NCBI GenBank assembly: GCA_018828385.1
Contig: JAHJVE010000021.1
Span: 124,001 to 188,000 of the forward strand
Direction of reading: 5' to 3'
Source of the DNA: Gammaproteobacteria bacterium
GTDB lineage: Bacteria > Pseudomonadota > Gammaproteobacteria > Burkholderiales > Rhodocyclaceae
DNA: 64,000 nucleotides
How positions within the stretch are numbered: the stretch's first letter is position 1; each line of letters opens with the position of its first letter. The notes beneath the pieces were generated by a model, which had not been told where the DNA came from, searched no databases, and saw only the letters and a program-made list of their open reading frames with translations. Position numbers and translations under genes: made by a program. Shown here piece after piece: positions 40,442 through 49,956 of the stretch.

Positions 40442-41584
40442 TTGCGCGTCAAACAAATAATCAATCGCAAGCCGGCAGATCTGGCCGTTGCGCTGAACCA
40501 CCTGAACGATGGCCCGGCCGACCTGCTTCTGGTCTTTGGCAGCATCGAGCATTTCACATCTGCTGACTTCCACAACACCCTTCGCAACGCTTTTCCCGAA
40601 GCTTTGCTGCTCGGTTGCACGACGGCCGGGGAGATCACGACAGAAGGCGTCGACGACGGGACATGTACCGTCACGGCGATCAAGTTCGAGCAAACCCGCC
40701 TGAGTCCGGCCACCACCCGTCTGGCTGGCATGGATGACTCCTTCGCTGCCGGGGAGCGCCTGGGCAAACAACTAGCTGCGCCCGATCTCAAGGCCGTGCT
40801 GCTCTTCGGTCCGGGCGTAAAAATAAATGGCAGCGCGCTGGTCAACGGCATTAGCGGGGTCATTGGCAACACCATCCCGATTACCGGAGGGCTGGCCGGT
40901 GACGGGGGCGCCTTTAGGGAAACGTTCACCGTCGGCGGACGAGGCGTGGCGAATGACCAGGTGGTGGCAATCGGCCTGAGCGGTGACCGCCTGCGCTTCG
41001 GCCATGGCTCCTTTGGCGGCTGGGAGCCGTTCGGTCCAGCCCGCAAGGTGACGCGTTGTACCGGCAATGTCCTGCACGAACTGGATGGCGAGCCGGCGCT
41101 GGAAATATACCGCCGCTATCTGGGCGAACACGCCAAGGGACTGCCCGCATCGGGACTGCTTTTTCCGTTCGCCATGTTGGGCGAAGACCATAGCGCGGTC
41201 GGCCTTATTCGCACCATTCTGGGTATTGACGAAGCCAGCGGCAGCCTGATTCTGGCCGGCGAAATTGATCCGGACGGCTACTTGCGTCTGATGCACGCCA
41301 GTACCGACAAGCTGGTCAACGGCGCCGAATCTGCCGCGGAAGCTGCGCTCGGCATGCTCCAGAGCGGTGCTGACTACCTCGCTGTTTTGGTTAGCTGTGT
41401 CGGGCGAAAGCTGGTCATGGGTGACCGTGTCGACGAAGAAATCGAAGCAGTCAGCGAGGTGTTCGGCAGCACCGGGGTGCTCACGGGTTTTTACTCCTAC
41501 GGTGAAATCAGCCCGTTTGCAACCGGGGCATCCTGCAAGCTGCACAATCAGACAATGACCATCACCTGCCTGCGCGAGGACTGA
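40442..41584 (+). CDS. FIST domain signal-sensing protein
   Basis: A 380-residue protein made of FIST N- and C-domains, predicted to bind small ligands such as amino acids. Visible features are LLLVFGSIEHF, LLGCTTAGEI, ITGGLAGDGG, PFGPARKVTRCTGNVLHELDG and TGFYSYGEISPF, the family's usual ending. I chose TTG at 40442, with GGGGAG seven bases upstream. No ATG gives a full N-domain. The hybrid kinase starts ten bases after its stop, the typical FIST-kinase pairing, so FIST likely feeds the kinase. Confidence 0.88.
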   Translation: MRVKQIINRKPADLAVALNHLNDGPADLLLVFGSIEHFTSADFHNTLRNAFPEALLLGCTTAGEITTEGVDDGTCTVTAIKFEQTRLSPATTRLAGMDDSFAAGERLGKQLAAPDLKAVLLFGPGVKINGSALVNGISGVIGNTIPITGGLAGDGGAFRETFTVGGRGVANDQVVAIGLSGDRLRFGHGSFGGWEPFGPARKVTRCTGNVLHELDGEPALEIYRRYLGEHAKGLPASGLLFPFAMLGEDHSAVGLIRTILGIDEASGSLILAGEIDPDGYLRLMHASTDKLVNGAESAAEAALGMLQSGADYLAVLVSCVGRKLVMGDRVDEEIEAVSEVFGSTGVLTGFYSYGEISPFATGASCKLHNQTMTITCLRED

Positions 41585-41594
41585 TCCCAGCCTC

Positions 41595-44351
41595 ATGCAA
41601 AAAACCTTACTCCGTCAGCTTAAACGCAGCCTGGGTATTGCCAGCGAAGGCGAGCTGGCCGACTTGCTGAACGCCATGCAAGCGGCAGCAACAACCGCCG
41701 ATCCCGCCTTGCGTCGCGCTCTTGAGGGATTTGGCGAGTTCCTGACACGCGTCGATGGCAGCTACGAGCAATACGAGCGCGACCTTGATTTGCGTACACG
41801 CAGCCTGGAAATTTCGTCTTCCGAGCTCTCGGATAGCAACGAGAAGCTTCGTCTATCACTGGCCGGCCGGGAGAATGCGTTGCGCTCCCTGCGCAAAACT
41901 GTCCGGCATTTGTTGCCGGATGATGACCAGGGCGAACACGACGCCACGTTTGCCGACGAGGATATTGCCGAGCTTTCGAAGCGCATCGCCTCGATGGTTG
42001 CCGAGAGCGAGCACGGCCGCCGCGAACTGGCTACGCAGAAATTCGCCCTCGACCAGCATGCGATCGTCAGCATCACCGATACGGCCGGCACCATCCTCTA
42101 CGCCAATGACCGTTTTTGCCAAATCAGCGGCTATTCCCGCGAGGAACTGCTCGGCCGCAATCACCGGATCGTCAATTCCGGCACTCATTCGCCGGAGATG
42201 TTCCGCGACATGTGGCACACCATTTCGCTTGGCCAGGTCTGGCATGGCGAAGTCTGCAACCGGGCGCGCAGCGGAAACCTGTACTGGGTAAGCGCCACCA
42301 TCGTCCCGCTGCTCAACGCAGACGGCGAACCGGAGCGCCATATCGCCATCCGCACCGATATCACCGACCGCAAGCGGATCGAGGCACAACTGTCCGAGCA
42401 GTTGCATCTCGTCGAGGAGTTGATCGAAGCCATTCCCCTGCCTGTTTACCTGAAAGACGGCGAGGGACGCTACCTTCGCCTGAACCGGGCTTTCGAACTG
42501 TTTTTCCATATCAAGCGCGAGGCAATCATCGGCCATACGCTGCATGACCTTCTCCCCCCGGAAGATGCCAGTCTGCATACGGAAAAAGACGCCGAGCTGT
42601 TTGCCAGCAAGGGAATGCAGTCTTATGAGGCGACGGTGCATAGCCGCGATGGCGTCATTCACGAAACGGTCTATCGCAAGGCTGCGCTGACCCGACGTGA
42701 CGGCAGCGTTTCCGGCTTGCTGGGCGTTATTGTCGATATAACCGAGCGCAAGCAGGCGGAAATTGAGGTCTTGCGCGCCAAGGAGGCGGCTGAAGCCGCC
42801 AGCCAGGCGAAAAGCGACTTCCTCGCCAACATGAGCCACGAAATCCGCACCCCGATGAACGGGGTGATCGGGATGACCGATTTGGCCCTGGAAACCGCGT
42901 TGACCGCGGAACAGCGCGACTATCTCAATATCGCCAAGTCGTCCGCCGAGTCGCTCCTCACCATCATCAACGACATTCTCGATTTTTCGAAGATAGAAGC
43001 GGGCAAGCTGCACGTCGAAGAGATTTCCTTCGATCTCTATAGCCTCATTTCCGAGGTTCTCAAGCCGCTGGCGCTACGCGCCCACGAAAAAGGCATAGAG
43101 CTACTCAGCGAAGTCCTTCATGACGTGCCGCGCTATGTCAAAGGCGACCCCAGCCGCATACGGCAGGTGCTCGTTAACCTCGTCGGCAACGCCATCAAAT
43201 TCACTCAGCACGGTGAAATTGCGCTGCGCACCGAGTTGCTACAGTTGCAGCTCGGCCAGGCGACCATTCATTTTTCCGTGCGCGATACGGGCATCGGCAT
43301 CGCGCCTGAAAAGCAGGAGCTTATTTTTGATGCCTTCTCGCAGGAAGATTCTTCGACGACACGAAAATATGGCGGCACCGGACTTGGCCTGAGTATTTGC
43401 CGTCGCCTGGTCGAACTGATGGGTGGCCGAATGTGGTTGCAGAGCGAGATCGGGAACGGCAGCACCTTCCACTTTTCAGTCCAGCTACTACTCTCGGCGC
43501 CGGCGACGCCCAGCGTCGGCAGCGAAATCGACCTCACTGGCCGCCAGATTCTCGTCGTCGACGACAACGCGACCAATCGGCGCATCCTGAACAGCATGCT
43601 GGGCTTGCTCAAAACAAGTCCGCGCGATGTCGATTCGGCACAAGCCGCGCTCACCTTGCTTCAGGAAGGCAACACCACTTTCGACTGTATTCTGCTCGAT
43701 GCGCAGATGCCGGAGATGGATGGCTACGAACTGGCCCGCCGCCTGCGCCAGACCGTCCCAAACCTGCCGCCGATGCTGATGCTCTCATCCGGCGCCCTGC
43801 GCGGCGATGCCCAGCGCTGCCAGGAAGCCGGCATCGCCGGTTTTTTCTCAAAACCCATTTCCCTCGACGAGTTGCATGCGGCGCTCGGTCGCCTGTTCGA
43901 CAACACGCCAACCGCCAACACGCCTGCCGCCAAGCCGCTGGTTACCCGCCATTCGCTGCGGGAAAGGCGGCGCCCCCTGAATATCCTGCTCGTCGAAGAT
44001 CATCCAACCAACCAGAAGCTGACCCTCGGCCTGCTCGGCAAATGGGGGCACGAAACCACGCTGGCTCAGAATGGCCTGGAAGCACTCGACCTACTCGAAC
44101 ACCGCACTTTCGACGTCATCCTGATGGACATGCAGATGCCGATCATGGGTGGCATCGAAGCGACTGAGCGCATCCGCGCCCGCGAAGCTGAGTTCAAGCT
44201 GACCCCTGTCCCGATCATCGCGATGACCGCTGCCGCCATGCAGGATGATCGCGACGCCTGCCTGGCCGCCGGCATGGACGACTATCTTTCGAAGCCGATC
44301 CGGGTCAAGGAGTTGCAGGAAAAGCTCGATTCCGTCATCGGAAACCACTGA
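41595..44351 (+). CDS. Hybrid sensor histidine kinase (PAS-PAS-HisKA-HATPase-REC-REC)
   Basis: A 918-residue cytoplasmic kinase without membrane helices. After a helical N-terminus (1-130), PAS domains cover about 155-265 (ITDTAGTILYANDRFCQISGYSREELLG) and 275-395. The phospho-acceptor is His415 in MSHEIRTPMNG, and the ATPase boxes include NLVGNAIKFT and GTGLGLSICRRLVELMGG. Two receiver domains follow with Asp702 (LLDAQMPEMDG) and Asp845 (LMDMQMPIMGG). There is no HPt domain, so a separate phosphotransfer protein is expected. Soluble sensing plus the upstream FIST gene suggests it reads a cytoplasmic signal. Confidence 0.95.
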   Translation: MQKTLLRQLKRSLGIASEGELADLLNAMQAAATTADPALRRALEGFGEFLTRVDGSYEQYERDLDLRTRSLEISSSELSDSNEKLRLSLAGRENALRSLRKTVRHLLPDDDQGEHDATFADEDIAELSKRIASMVAESEHGRRELATQKFALDQHAIVSITDTAGTILYANDRFCQISGYSREELLGRNHRIVNSGTHSPEMFRDMWHTISLGQVWHGEVCNRARSGNLYWVSATIVPLLNADGEPERHIAIRTDITDRKRIEAQLSEQLHLVEELIEAIPLPVYLKDGEGRYLRLNRAFELFFHIKREAIIGHTLHDLLPPEDASLHTEKDAELFASKGMQSYEATVHSRDGVIHETVYRKAALTRRDGSVSGLLGVIVDITERKQAEIEVLRAKEAAEAASQAKSDFLANMSHEIRTPMNGVIGMTDLALETALTAEQRDYLNIAKSSAESLLTIINDILDFSKIEAGKLHVEEISFDLYSLISEVLKPLALRAHEKGIELLSEVLHDVPRYVKGDPSRIRQVLVNLVGNAIKFTQHGEIALRTELLQLQLGQATIHFSVRDTGIGIAPEKQELIFDAFSQEDSSTTRKYGGTGLGLSICRRLVELMGGRMWLQSEIGNGSTFHFSVQLLLSAPATPSVGSEIDLTGRQILVVDDNATNRRILNSMLGLLKTSPRDVDSAQAALTLLQEGNTTFDCILLDAQMPEMDGYELARRLRQTVPNLPPMLMLSSGALRGDAQRCQEAGIAGFFSKPISLDELHAALGRLFDNTPTANTPAAKPLVTRHSLRERRRPLNILLVEDHPTNQKLTLGLLGKWGHETTLAQNGLEALDLLEHRTFDVILMDMQMPIMGGIEATERIRAREAEFKLTPVPIIAMTAAAMQDDRDACLAAGMDDYLSKPIRVKELQEKLDSVIGNH

Positions 44352-44402
44352 TTCGACGCATAAACTGTCTGGCCATCGGGCGACTCAAGGTAAACTGGCC
44401 GC

Positions 44403-44436
44403 ATTTCAATTTCACGCCAAAAATACGGTTGACCGT
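44403..44436 (-). repeat. 34-bp dispersed element, variant centre
   Basis: On the minus strand: ACGGTCAACCGT, ATTTTT, GGCGT, GAAATTGAAAT. It is intergenic between the hybrid kinase and ttcA. The first A/T tract is mostly T instead of A, yet the spacing is kept. Confidence 0.82.
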
Positions 44437-44483
44437 AGGAATGACGCCTATCAGTCCCGACGCCGCCATCTTTTCCGTGCACC

Positions 44484-45347
44484 ATGACCCAATCGAACAA
44501 CCTGCAAAAACTTCGCAAATATCTTGAAGGCCGTACCGGCAAGGCGATCATCGACTACAACATGATCGAGGACGGCGACACGGTGCTCGTCTGCGTTTCC
44601 GGGGGCAAGGACTCGTACACGCTGCTCGCCATGCTGATGGCCCTGCAGCAGCGTGCTCCGGTCAAGTTCCGCCTGATTGCCATGAATCTCGATCAGAAGC
44701 AGCCCGGATTTCCCGCCGACATCCTGCCACGCTACTTCGATTCGATCGGCATCGAACACCGGATTGTCGAAGCCGACACCTATTCTGTCGTCAAGGAAAA
44801 GATTCCCGAGGGAAAAACCACCTGCTCCCTCTGTTCACGCCTTCGCCGCGGCATCATCTACCGCACCGCCAAGGAACTCGGCGCCAACAAGATCGCCCTT
44901 GGCCATCATCGCGACGACATGGTCCATACCCTGTTCCTCAACATGCTCTTTGGTGGCAAGCTCAAGGCCATGCCACCCAAACTCGTCACCGATGACAAAG
45001 CGCATGTCGTCATCCGTCCGCTGGCCTATTGCGCCGAGGCAGATATCGCCAAATTCGCCCGCGGCATGGAATTCCCGATCATCCCCTGCAACCTCTGCGG
45101 CTCACAGGATAACCTGCAACGCCAGAAGATCCGCGAAATGATGCAGGACTGGGACAAGCGCTACCCCGGCCGCACCGAGTCCGTGTTCACCGCCATGCAG
45201 AATGTCGTGCCATCCCATCTGGCCGACAGCGATCTGTTCGATTTCCGCGGACTAACCCTGGACACTCCGGTCGACGAGGGCGATATTGCCTTCGATGCCC
45301 CGGAAATGCCGATCAGCGGTACCATCCCGATAAGCCTTTCGGCATAA
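44484..45347 (+). CDS. ttcA: tRNA 2-thiocytidine(32) synthetase TtcA
   Basis: TtcA thiolates C32 of certain tRNAs using ATP and an iron-sulfur cluster. The 287-residue protein has the PP-loop SGGKDS (39-44), the cysteine pair C114-x2-C117 (CSLC) and a second pair near C202 and C205 (PCNLC). These match the cluster-binding form. No clear ribosome site precedes the ATG, and a copy of the 34-bp element lies 47 bases upstream. Confidence 0.95.
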   Translation: MTQSNNLQKLRKYLEGRTGKAIIDYNMIEDGDTVLVCVSGGKDSYTLLAMLMALQQRAPVKFRLIAMNLDQKQPGFPADILPRYFDSIGIEHRIVEADTYSVVKEKIPEGKTTCSLCSRLRRGIIYRTAKELGANKIALGHHRDDMVHTLFLNMLFGGKLKAMPPKLVTDDKAHVVIRPLAYCAEADIAKFARGMEFPIIPCNLCGSQDNLQRQKIREMMQDWDKRYPGRTESVFTAMQNVVPSHLADSDLFDFRGLTLDTPVDEGDIAFDAPEMPISGTIPISLSA

Positions 45348-45369
45348 TGCAGAAGCATTACGATCAACA

Positions 45370-45375
45370 TATAAT
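45370..45375 (+). promoter_or_regulatory. Candidate -10 box for the cyclase-FHA gene
   Basis: A perfect TATAAT lies 34 bases before the ATG at 45409. The -35 position (ATGCAG, 45347-45352) is poor, so an activator may be needed. Confidence 0.4.
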
Positions 45376-45408
45376 GAGCGGTCGTTAATTACAGGACTCT
45401 TAGTAGCC

Positions 45409-46311
45409 ATGAGCACCACGCAACGAAAATTGATCGTGATGTTCGCCGACGTTTCAGGCAGTACCGCGCTTTTCGAGCGACTTGGCGACAAAGAGGCCAT
45501 GCATGCAGTGGAACGTTGCCTCAAGCGCATGAAACGCTCGATCGACGGCTACAAGGGCAAAACTGTTCAGATCGTTGGCGACGAATTACTCGGCGCCTTC
45601 GAAACGGCCGAAGATGCCTGCCAGGCTGCCATTGACATGCAACAGCGCATAGCCGATCTGCCGCCCGTCTCAGGGTTGAAACTGACCATTCGCATCGGCC
45701 TGCACTGCGGCGAAGTCGCCGATGACGGCAAAAAGCTGACCGGCTTGGCCATATCGACCGCCGCCCGCATTGCCGGCATTGCCCGCCGTAACCAGATTTT
45801 GTGCAGCTCCCTTCTGGTCAAGGCACTGGCTGAACCGAGCTTCATTTCCACCGACCCAGTCCCGGAGCTTGGTACAGTCCCGGAAGATGGTGAAGCGCTG
45901 GCGCTTTTCCAGATCAATTGGCCAAGCTATCAAGCGGGCAGCGTAATTTCGGCCCACTCGACTTTCGGCACCAATAAAGCAGCGCCTCCCGAACGCCTGT
46001 GCGTTCGCCATCGCGGCAAGGCCTTCCTGCTCGACGACAAGACCCCGGTCCTGACCATCGGACGCGATCTCGGCTGCAAACTGATCATCGACGACCGCAA
46101 GGCATCCCGACAACATGCGCGGGTAGAATGGCGGGGTGATGGCTTCTTTCTCGTCGACACGAGCACGAACGGCTGCTTTGTCACGCTATCCGGGCGCCAG
46201 GAAGTGATGATACGGCGCCATGAAATTCAGCTCGAGAACAGGGGCCAGATCTGTTTCGGTAACTCCGGCGCCGATCCCTTGGCTGAAATCGCCGAATTCG
46301 AACTCCTTTAA
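45409..46311 (+). CDS. Adenylate/guanylate cyclase-type domain with C-terminal FHA domain
   Basis: A 300-residue soluble protein. The class III cyclase homology domain spans about 5-180: metal-binding Asp14 in FADVSGST and Asp58 in VGDELLGAF are both present, so activity is possible. However, the substrate-specifying Lys/Asp pair was not verified. Residues about 215-290 form an FHA phosphothreonine-binding domain (TIGRDLGCKLIIDDRKASRQHARVEW, STNGCFV). The combination suggests control by Ser/Thr phosphorylation, yet no such kinase is in the window. Confidence 0.88.
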   Translation: MSTTQRKLIVMFADVSGSTALFERLGDKEAMHAVERCLKRMKRSIDGYKGKTVQIVGDELLGAFETAEDACQAAIDMQQRIADLPPVSGLKLTIRIGLHCGEVADDGKKLTGLAISTAARIAGIARRNQILCSSLLVKALAEPSFISTDPVPELGTVPEDGEALALFQINWPSYQAGSVISAHSTFGTNKAAPPERLCVRHRGKAFLLDDKTPVLTIGRDLGCKLIIDDRKASRQHARVEWRGDGFFLVDTSTNGCFVTLSGRQEVMIRRHEIQLENRGQICFGNSGADPLAEIAEFELL

Positions 46312-46317
46312 ATGGAA

Positions 46318-46341
46318 ATCGGCCATCCGCAGATGGCCGAT
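46318..46341. terminator. Perfect hairpin between convergent genes
   Basis: ATCGGCCATC, loop CGCA, GATGGCCGAT: a perfect 10-bp stem seven bases after the cyclase-FHA stop and 20 bases before the psiF stop. There is only a weak T-run on the minus side (GATTTCCATTT). It probably ends transcripts from both directions. Confidence 0.55.
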
Positions 46342-46360
46342 TGAACTCCAAGCGAATTGC

Positions 46361-46618
46361 TTACTTGGCTGCGGCGTCAGCTGCGCACTTCTTCATAAAG
46401 CTGTTCTTGGCAGCGCCAGCCAGTTTCTTTTCCTTGGCAGCAGTGGCACAGGCAGCATTTTCCGGAGGAGCACCGGCGTCGCGGGTGCATTTTTTCATAA
46501 AGCTGTTCTTGGCGGCCCCGGCCAGTTTTTTCTCGGCAGCCTTGGCAGCGCAATCGTCAGCGGCGTAGGCAGTCGTGGCAGCGAATGCAACAATCAACAG
46601 ACCAATCAATTTCTTCAT
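46361..46618 (-). CDS. psiF: PsiF repeat protein
   Basis: An 85-residue exported protein: signal peptide MKKLIGLLIVAFAATTAYA, then two PsiF repeats, each with CA-x-KAAE/KEKKLAGAAKNSFMKKC. PsiF is phosphate-starvation inducible in E. coli; its function is unknown. The ATG at 46618 was chosen for the signal peptide and a GGGGAC ribosome site. It lies 49 bases downstream of hprK. No pho box was identified. Confidence 0.87.
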   Translation of the reverse strand: MKKLIGLLIVAFAATTAYAADDCAAKAAEKKLAGAAKNSFMKKCTRDAGAPPENAACATAAKEKKLAGAAKNSFMKKCAADAAAK

Positions 46619-46667
46619 TGGGAGTCCCCTCTCTCTAAGTTTGAAAAGCCAGAGCACTATCGGCCAT

Positions 46668-47603
46668 TCATGCGTCATCGTCAAGCATGGTGCGCTGCTG
46701 ACGATCGATGAAATCCTGCATGCTGTCTATCCCCCGCAGTTGAAGTATCGTGTTGCGTACAGCCGCTTCGAGCAACACAGCGAGGTTGCGGCCAGCAGCC
46801 ACGGGAATGACCACCTTGCGTATCGGCACCCCCAACACCTCGTGGGTCTGCGCGTCGAGCGGCAGACGTGGCGCGTCGGCGGCGGTGGCTGTTTTTTGCA
46901 GATGAACAATCAGCTTGAGCTTCATTTTTCGGCGCGATGCCGTTTCGCCAAAGATTGTCCGGATATTGAGCAAACCGAGCCCACGTACCTCGAGAAAGTC
47001 ACGCAGCATGCCGGGGCAGCGACCTTCAATGGTAGTCGGCGCGATGCGGGCCATTTCCACCACATCATCAGCAACCAAGCCGTGCCCTCTGGAAATGAGC
47101 TCCAGAGCCAGTTCTGATTTACCGACTCCGGAGTCACCGGTTATCAGGACGCCCATACCGAGCACATCCATGAATACGCCATGAAGGCTGACTGTATCGG
47201 CCAGTCGTGCTGACAGGTAGATACGCAACAGATCAATGATCGCCGAACAGGGCTTGGGCGAAAAAATCAGCGGAGTTTTTAACTGGGTACAGGTCTCAAC
47301 AACCAGTGGTGGCGGCGTCAACCCGTCCGCGACGATCACCGCAGGCGGCTGTGCGCCAAGAAGGTCACCGAGCATTTGTGCGAAGCGACGCTCGCCAATG
47401 CGCATGGCCCATTCGTATTCTGCAAGGCCGAGAACCTGCAGACGTTCCGGGTGAATGATATTGATGTGACCAACCAGATCGGCACCGTAGTTGTTGGAGC
47501 CTTTGATCTCAATACGGCGATCAGCCTGCGGAACAATATTCCAGTTCAACAGCAGTTTTTCGCGGTTGTCCTCGTAAAGCTGAACCAGGCTTACGTGGCG
47601 CAC
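46668..47603 (-). CDS. hprK: HPr kinase/phosphorylase
   Basis: HprK phosphorylates or dephosphorylates a serine of HPr. The 311-residue protein has the Walker A motif GDSGVGKS (156-163), the catalytic His141 (SLHGVFMDV) and the C-terminal signature EVRGLGLLNIRTIFGE. The start is GTG at 47603, nine bases after the ptsN stop. In betaproteobacteria HprK and EIIA-Ntr belong to an incomplete, regulatory PTS; no sugar permease lies here. Confidence 0.95.
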   Translation of the reverse strand: MRHVSLVQLYEDNREKLLLNWNIVPQADRRIEIKGSNNYGADLVGHINIIHPERLQVLGLAEYEWAMRIGERRFAQMLGDLLGAQPPAVIVADGLTPPPLVVETCTQLKTPLIFSPKPCSAIIDLLRIYLSARLADTVSLHGVFMDVLGMGVLITGDSGVGKSELALELISRGHGLVADDVVEMARIAPTTIEGRCPGMLRDFLEVRGLGLLNIRTIFGETASRRKMKLKLIVHLQKTATAADAPRLPLDAQTHEVLGVPIRKVVIPVAAGRNLAVLLEAAVRNTILQLRGIDSMQDFIDRQQRTMLDDDA

Positions 47604-47612
47604 GAACGAAGC

Positions 47613-48059
47613 TCAGCCTTGAAATAGAGCAACAATGGCGGCCGGATCAGCCGCAGCATGGAGCTTTTCGCGGAATGCCCGATCCGAAAAGTTCTGGGCC
47701 AACTCGGAAAGTATCTGCAAATGCTGCTCTGTCGCTTGCTCGGGAACCAATAAAACGAAGAGCAGATCAACGGGACGGCCATCCGGGGAATCGAACGGCA
47801 CTGGCGTAGCCAGACGCAGGAAGGCGCCGACGGCCTGTTTCAGCCCCTTGATTCGACCGTGGGGAATCGCCACCCCCTGGCCGAGGCCGGTAGAACCGAG
47901 CTTCTCGCGGGCGAACAGGCTATCGAAAATGATTGATCGGGCTAGGCCGAGGCGATTTTCGAAAAGCATGCCAGCCTGCTCGAAGACCCGCTTCTTGCTG
48001 CTGGCTTCAAGATCGAGCAGAACCTGATCGGCTGATAGAAGGTTGATTAAGGGGTTCAT
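47613..48059 (-). CDS. ptsN: PTS nitrogen-regulatory protein EIIA-Ntr
   Basis: EIIA-Ntr carries phosphate from the PTS-Ntr chain and regulates potassium, nitrogen and stress responses. The 148-residue protein has the phospho-acceptor His67 in VAIPHGRIKG. It sits between hpf and hprK in the conserved rpoN cluster. A terminator-like hairpin lies upstream (48069-48104), so part of its expression may depend on read-through. Confidence 0.95.
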   Translation of the reverse strand: MNPLINLLSADQVLLDLEASSKKRVFEQAGMLFENRLGLARSIIFDSLFAREKLGSTGLGQGVAIPHGRIKGLKQAVGAFLRLATPVPFDSPDGRPVDLLFVLLVPEQATEQHLQILSELAQNFSDRAFREKLHAAADPAAIVALFQG

Positions 48060-48068
48060 AGAAGCTTG

Positions 48069-48104
48069 AGAAAAACAAAGGCCGCGACCTGTTACGGCGC
48101 GGCC
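48069..48104 (-). terminator. Terminator-like hairpin between hpf and ptsN
   Basis: On the minus strand GGCCGCG and CGCGGCC form a 7-bp GC stem (loop about 11 nt), followed by TTTGTTTTTC. Lying inside the rpoN-hpf-ptsN-hprK cluster, it may attenuate the distal genes. Confidence 0.6.
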
Positions 48105-48114
48105 TGTTCAGCGC

Positions 48115-48441
48115 TTATTCAGCGGCGGTATGCAGCCCCGGCTTGTCACCGCGATGGTGGTCCTGGACCTTTTGCTTGTATTTCTGAACCTGACGGTCCA
48201 ACTTGTCGAACAAGGCATCGATAGAGGCGTAGAGGTCGTCACCGGACTCTTCGACATGGATGTCCTTACCCGGAACATGAAGGGTGACTTCACCTTTCTG
48301 CTTGAGCTTTTCAACCGACAGTACGACGTTAACGCCGGTTACCTTGTCGAAATGGCGGATCACGGGATCAAGCTTGTTTTCGACGTATTCGCGAAGTGCC
48401 GGGGTAACTTCAATGTGGTGACCACTAATCTGCAGATTCAC
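48115..48441 (-). CDS. hpf: Ribosome hibernation promoting factor (HPF/YfiA type)
   Basis: HPF binds the 30S subunit and promotes formation of inactive 100S ribosomes in stationary phase. The 108-residue protein starts [24 protein letters not shown] and has the short-form length. The start is GTG with AGGAG seven bases upstream. It is 15 bases after rpoN, its usual neighbour. Confidence 0.94.
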   Translation of the reverse strand: MNLQISGHHIEVTPALREYVENKLDPVIRHFDKVTGVNVVLSVEKLKQKGEVTLHVPGKDIHVEESGDDLYASIDALFDKLDRQVQKYKQKVQDHHRGDKPGLHTAAE

Positions 48442-48456
48442 TTTATTCTCCTCTCT

Positions 48457-49929
48457 CTACAGGGTCTTGCGTAAATTGACCGGTGGGATGTTGAGCGACT
48501 CGCGGTATTTTGCAACCGTCCGTCTGGCAACTACGATTCCCTGCTGGCCTAGTATTTCGGATAATTGACTATCCGACAAGGGCTTCTTGCCATCCTCGGC
48601 CGAGATCAACTGCTTGATCAATGCCCGAATGGCCGTAGCAGAACAGGCGCCACCGGTATCGGTGGAAACATGACTGCCGAAGAAGTATTTGAGTTCGAAG
48701 ATGCCGCGCGGCGTCGCCATGTATTTCTGGCTGGTAACGCGCGATACGGTCGACTCGTGTAAACCGAGAATATCGGCGATTTCTCGCAGGACAAGAGGCC
48801 GCATGGCGACTTCGCCGTGTTCGAAGAACTGGCGCTGGCGGTCGACGATGGCCTGCGTCACCCGATGAATTGTCTCGAAACGCTGCTGAACGTTCTTGAT
48901 CAGCCAGCGGGCTTCCTGCAACTGCGTCGACAGATTGCCGTTACCGCGCCGCTGTTTGGCGAGAATCTCGGCATAGAGGCGATTGATGCGCAGGCGCGGA
49001 TAGGCGTCGGGATTGGTGTAAGCCGTCCACTTTCCCTTGAGCTTCTTCACGATCACATCGGGCGTGATATAGCGCGCTTCTATTTGGGAAAAACGGGCTG
49101 CCGGCCGCGGGTTCAAGCTCGTAATGAGAGCCTGCGCAGCCTTCAGGGCTTCGTCATCGCAACCGGTCAGCCGACGGATCTTGACGAAATCGCGGGCGGC
49201 CAGCAGTTCGAGATGTTTCTGGACAATAGTCAGTGCCAGTTCCCGGGGCTCACTACCGCATGGCTGCGCCTTGAGCTGCAGGGCAAGGCATTCCTGCAGG
49301 TTGCGGGCGCCGATACCGACCGGATCGAAATTCTGGATGTGGTGCAGTGCGATTTCCAGTTCTTCAATTTCGATTTCGTATTCCGGCGGCAGGGTCTCCA
49401 AAAGCTCTTCGAGCGACGCCGACAGGTAACCGTCATCATCGAGGGCTTCGATCAGAAAGCGAACCAGGCTGCGGTCGCGTTCCGAAACCTGGGTCATTCC
49501 CAGTTGCCAGCCAAGATGATCGCGCAGGCTGATGGTCGTGCCATGAATGTCCTGGGAATCGCCGTCGTCGTCTTCGTCGCGCCCAGCCCCGGTAAAGGTA
49601 CCGGCGTCGGATGCCCAGCGGTCATCGTCAACATCGGACGGAGCTGACGGAACATCCTGCTCGCGATCATCGCGAGCGTCGCGCTCTTCGCGCTCAGCCT
49701 TTTGCTCGCGTTCGCCTTCCGAAGTCTGGGGCGAATCGAATTGCTGGGCACTGGTGAAAGTATCACCAGCGTGTTCGTCCTCGCGCTCAAGCATCGGATT
49801 TTCGAGCAAATAGCGCTCGATTTCCTGCTGCATTTCGATCGTCGACAGCTGAAGCAGCTTGATCGACTGCTGCAGCTGAGGGGTCAGCGCCAGATGTTGG
49901 GAAAGTTTTAGCTGGAGTGCCGGCTTCAT
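48457..49929 (-). CDS. rpoN: RNA polymerase sigma-54 factor RpoN
   Basis: Sigma-54 directs transcription from -24/-12 promoters with AAA+ activators. The 490-residue protein has the Gln/Leu-rich activator-interacting N-terminus (QLKLSQHLALTPQLQQSIKL), an acidic region II (about 50-120), the core-binding domain and the C-terminal RpoN box ARRTVAKYRE. It lies 27 bases downstream of lptB. Confidence 0.97.
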   Translation of the reverse strand: MKPALQLKLSQHLALTPQLQQSIKLLQLSTIEMQQEIERYLLENPMLEREDEHAGDTFTSAQQFDSPQTSEGEREQKAEREERDARDDREQDVPSAPSDVDDDRWASDAGTFTGAGRDEDDDGDSQDIHGTTISLRDHLGWQLGMTQVSERDRSLVRFLIEALDDDGYLSASLEELLETLPPEYEIEIEELEIALHHIQNFDPVGIGARNLQECLALQLKAQPCGSEPRELALTIVQKHLELLAARDFVKIRRLTGCDDEALKAAQALITSLNPRPAARFSQIEARYITPDVIVKKLKGKWTAYTNPDAYPRLRINRLYAEILAKQRRGNGNLSTQLQEARWLIKNVQQRFETIHRVTQAIVDRQRQFFEHGEVAMRPLVLREIADILGLHESTVSRVTSQKYMATPRGIFELKYFFGSHVSTDTGGACSATAIRALIKQLISAEDGKKPLSDSQLSEILGQQGIVVARRTVAKYRESLNIPPVNLRKTL

Positions 49930-49956
49930 CGGTTGGAGTTGGTTTCTATCTACCGG

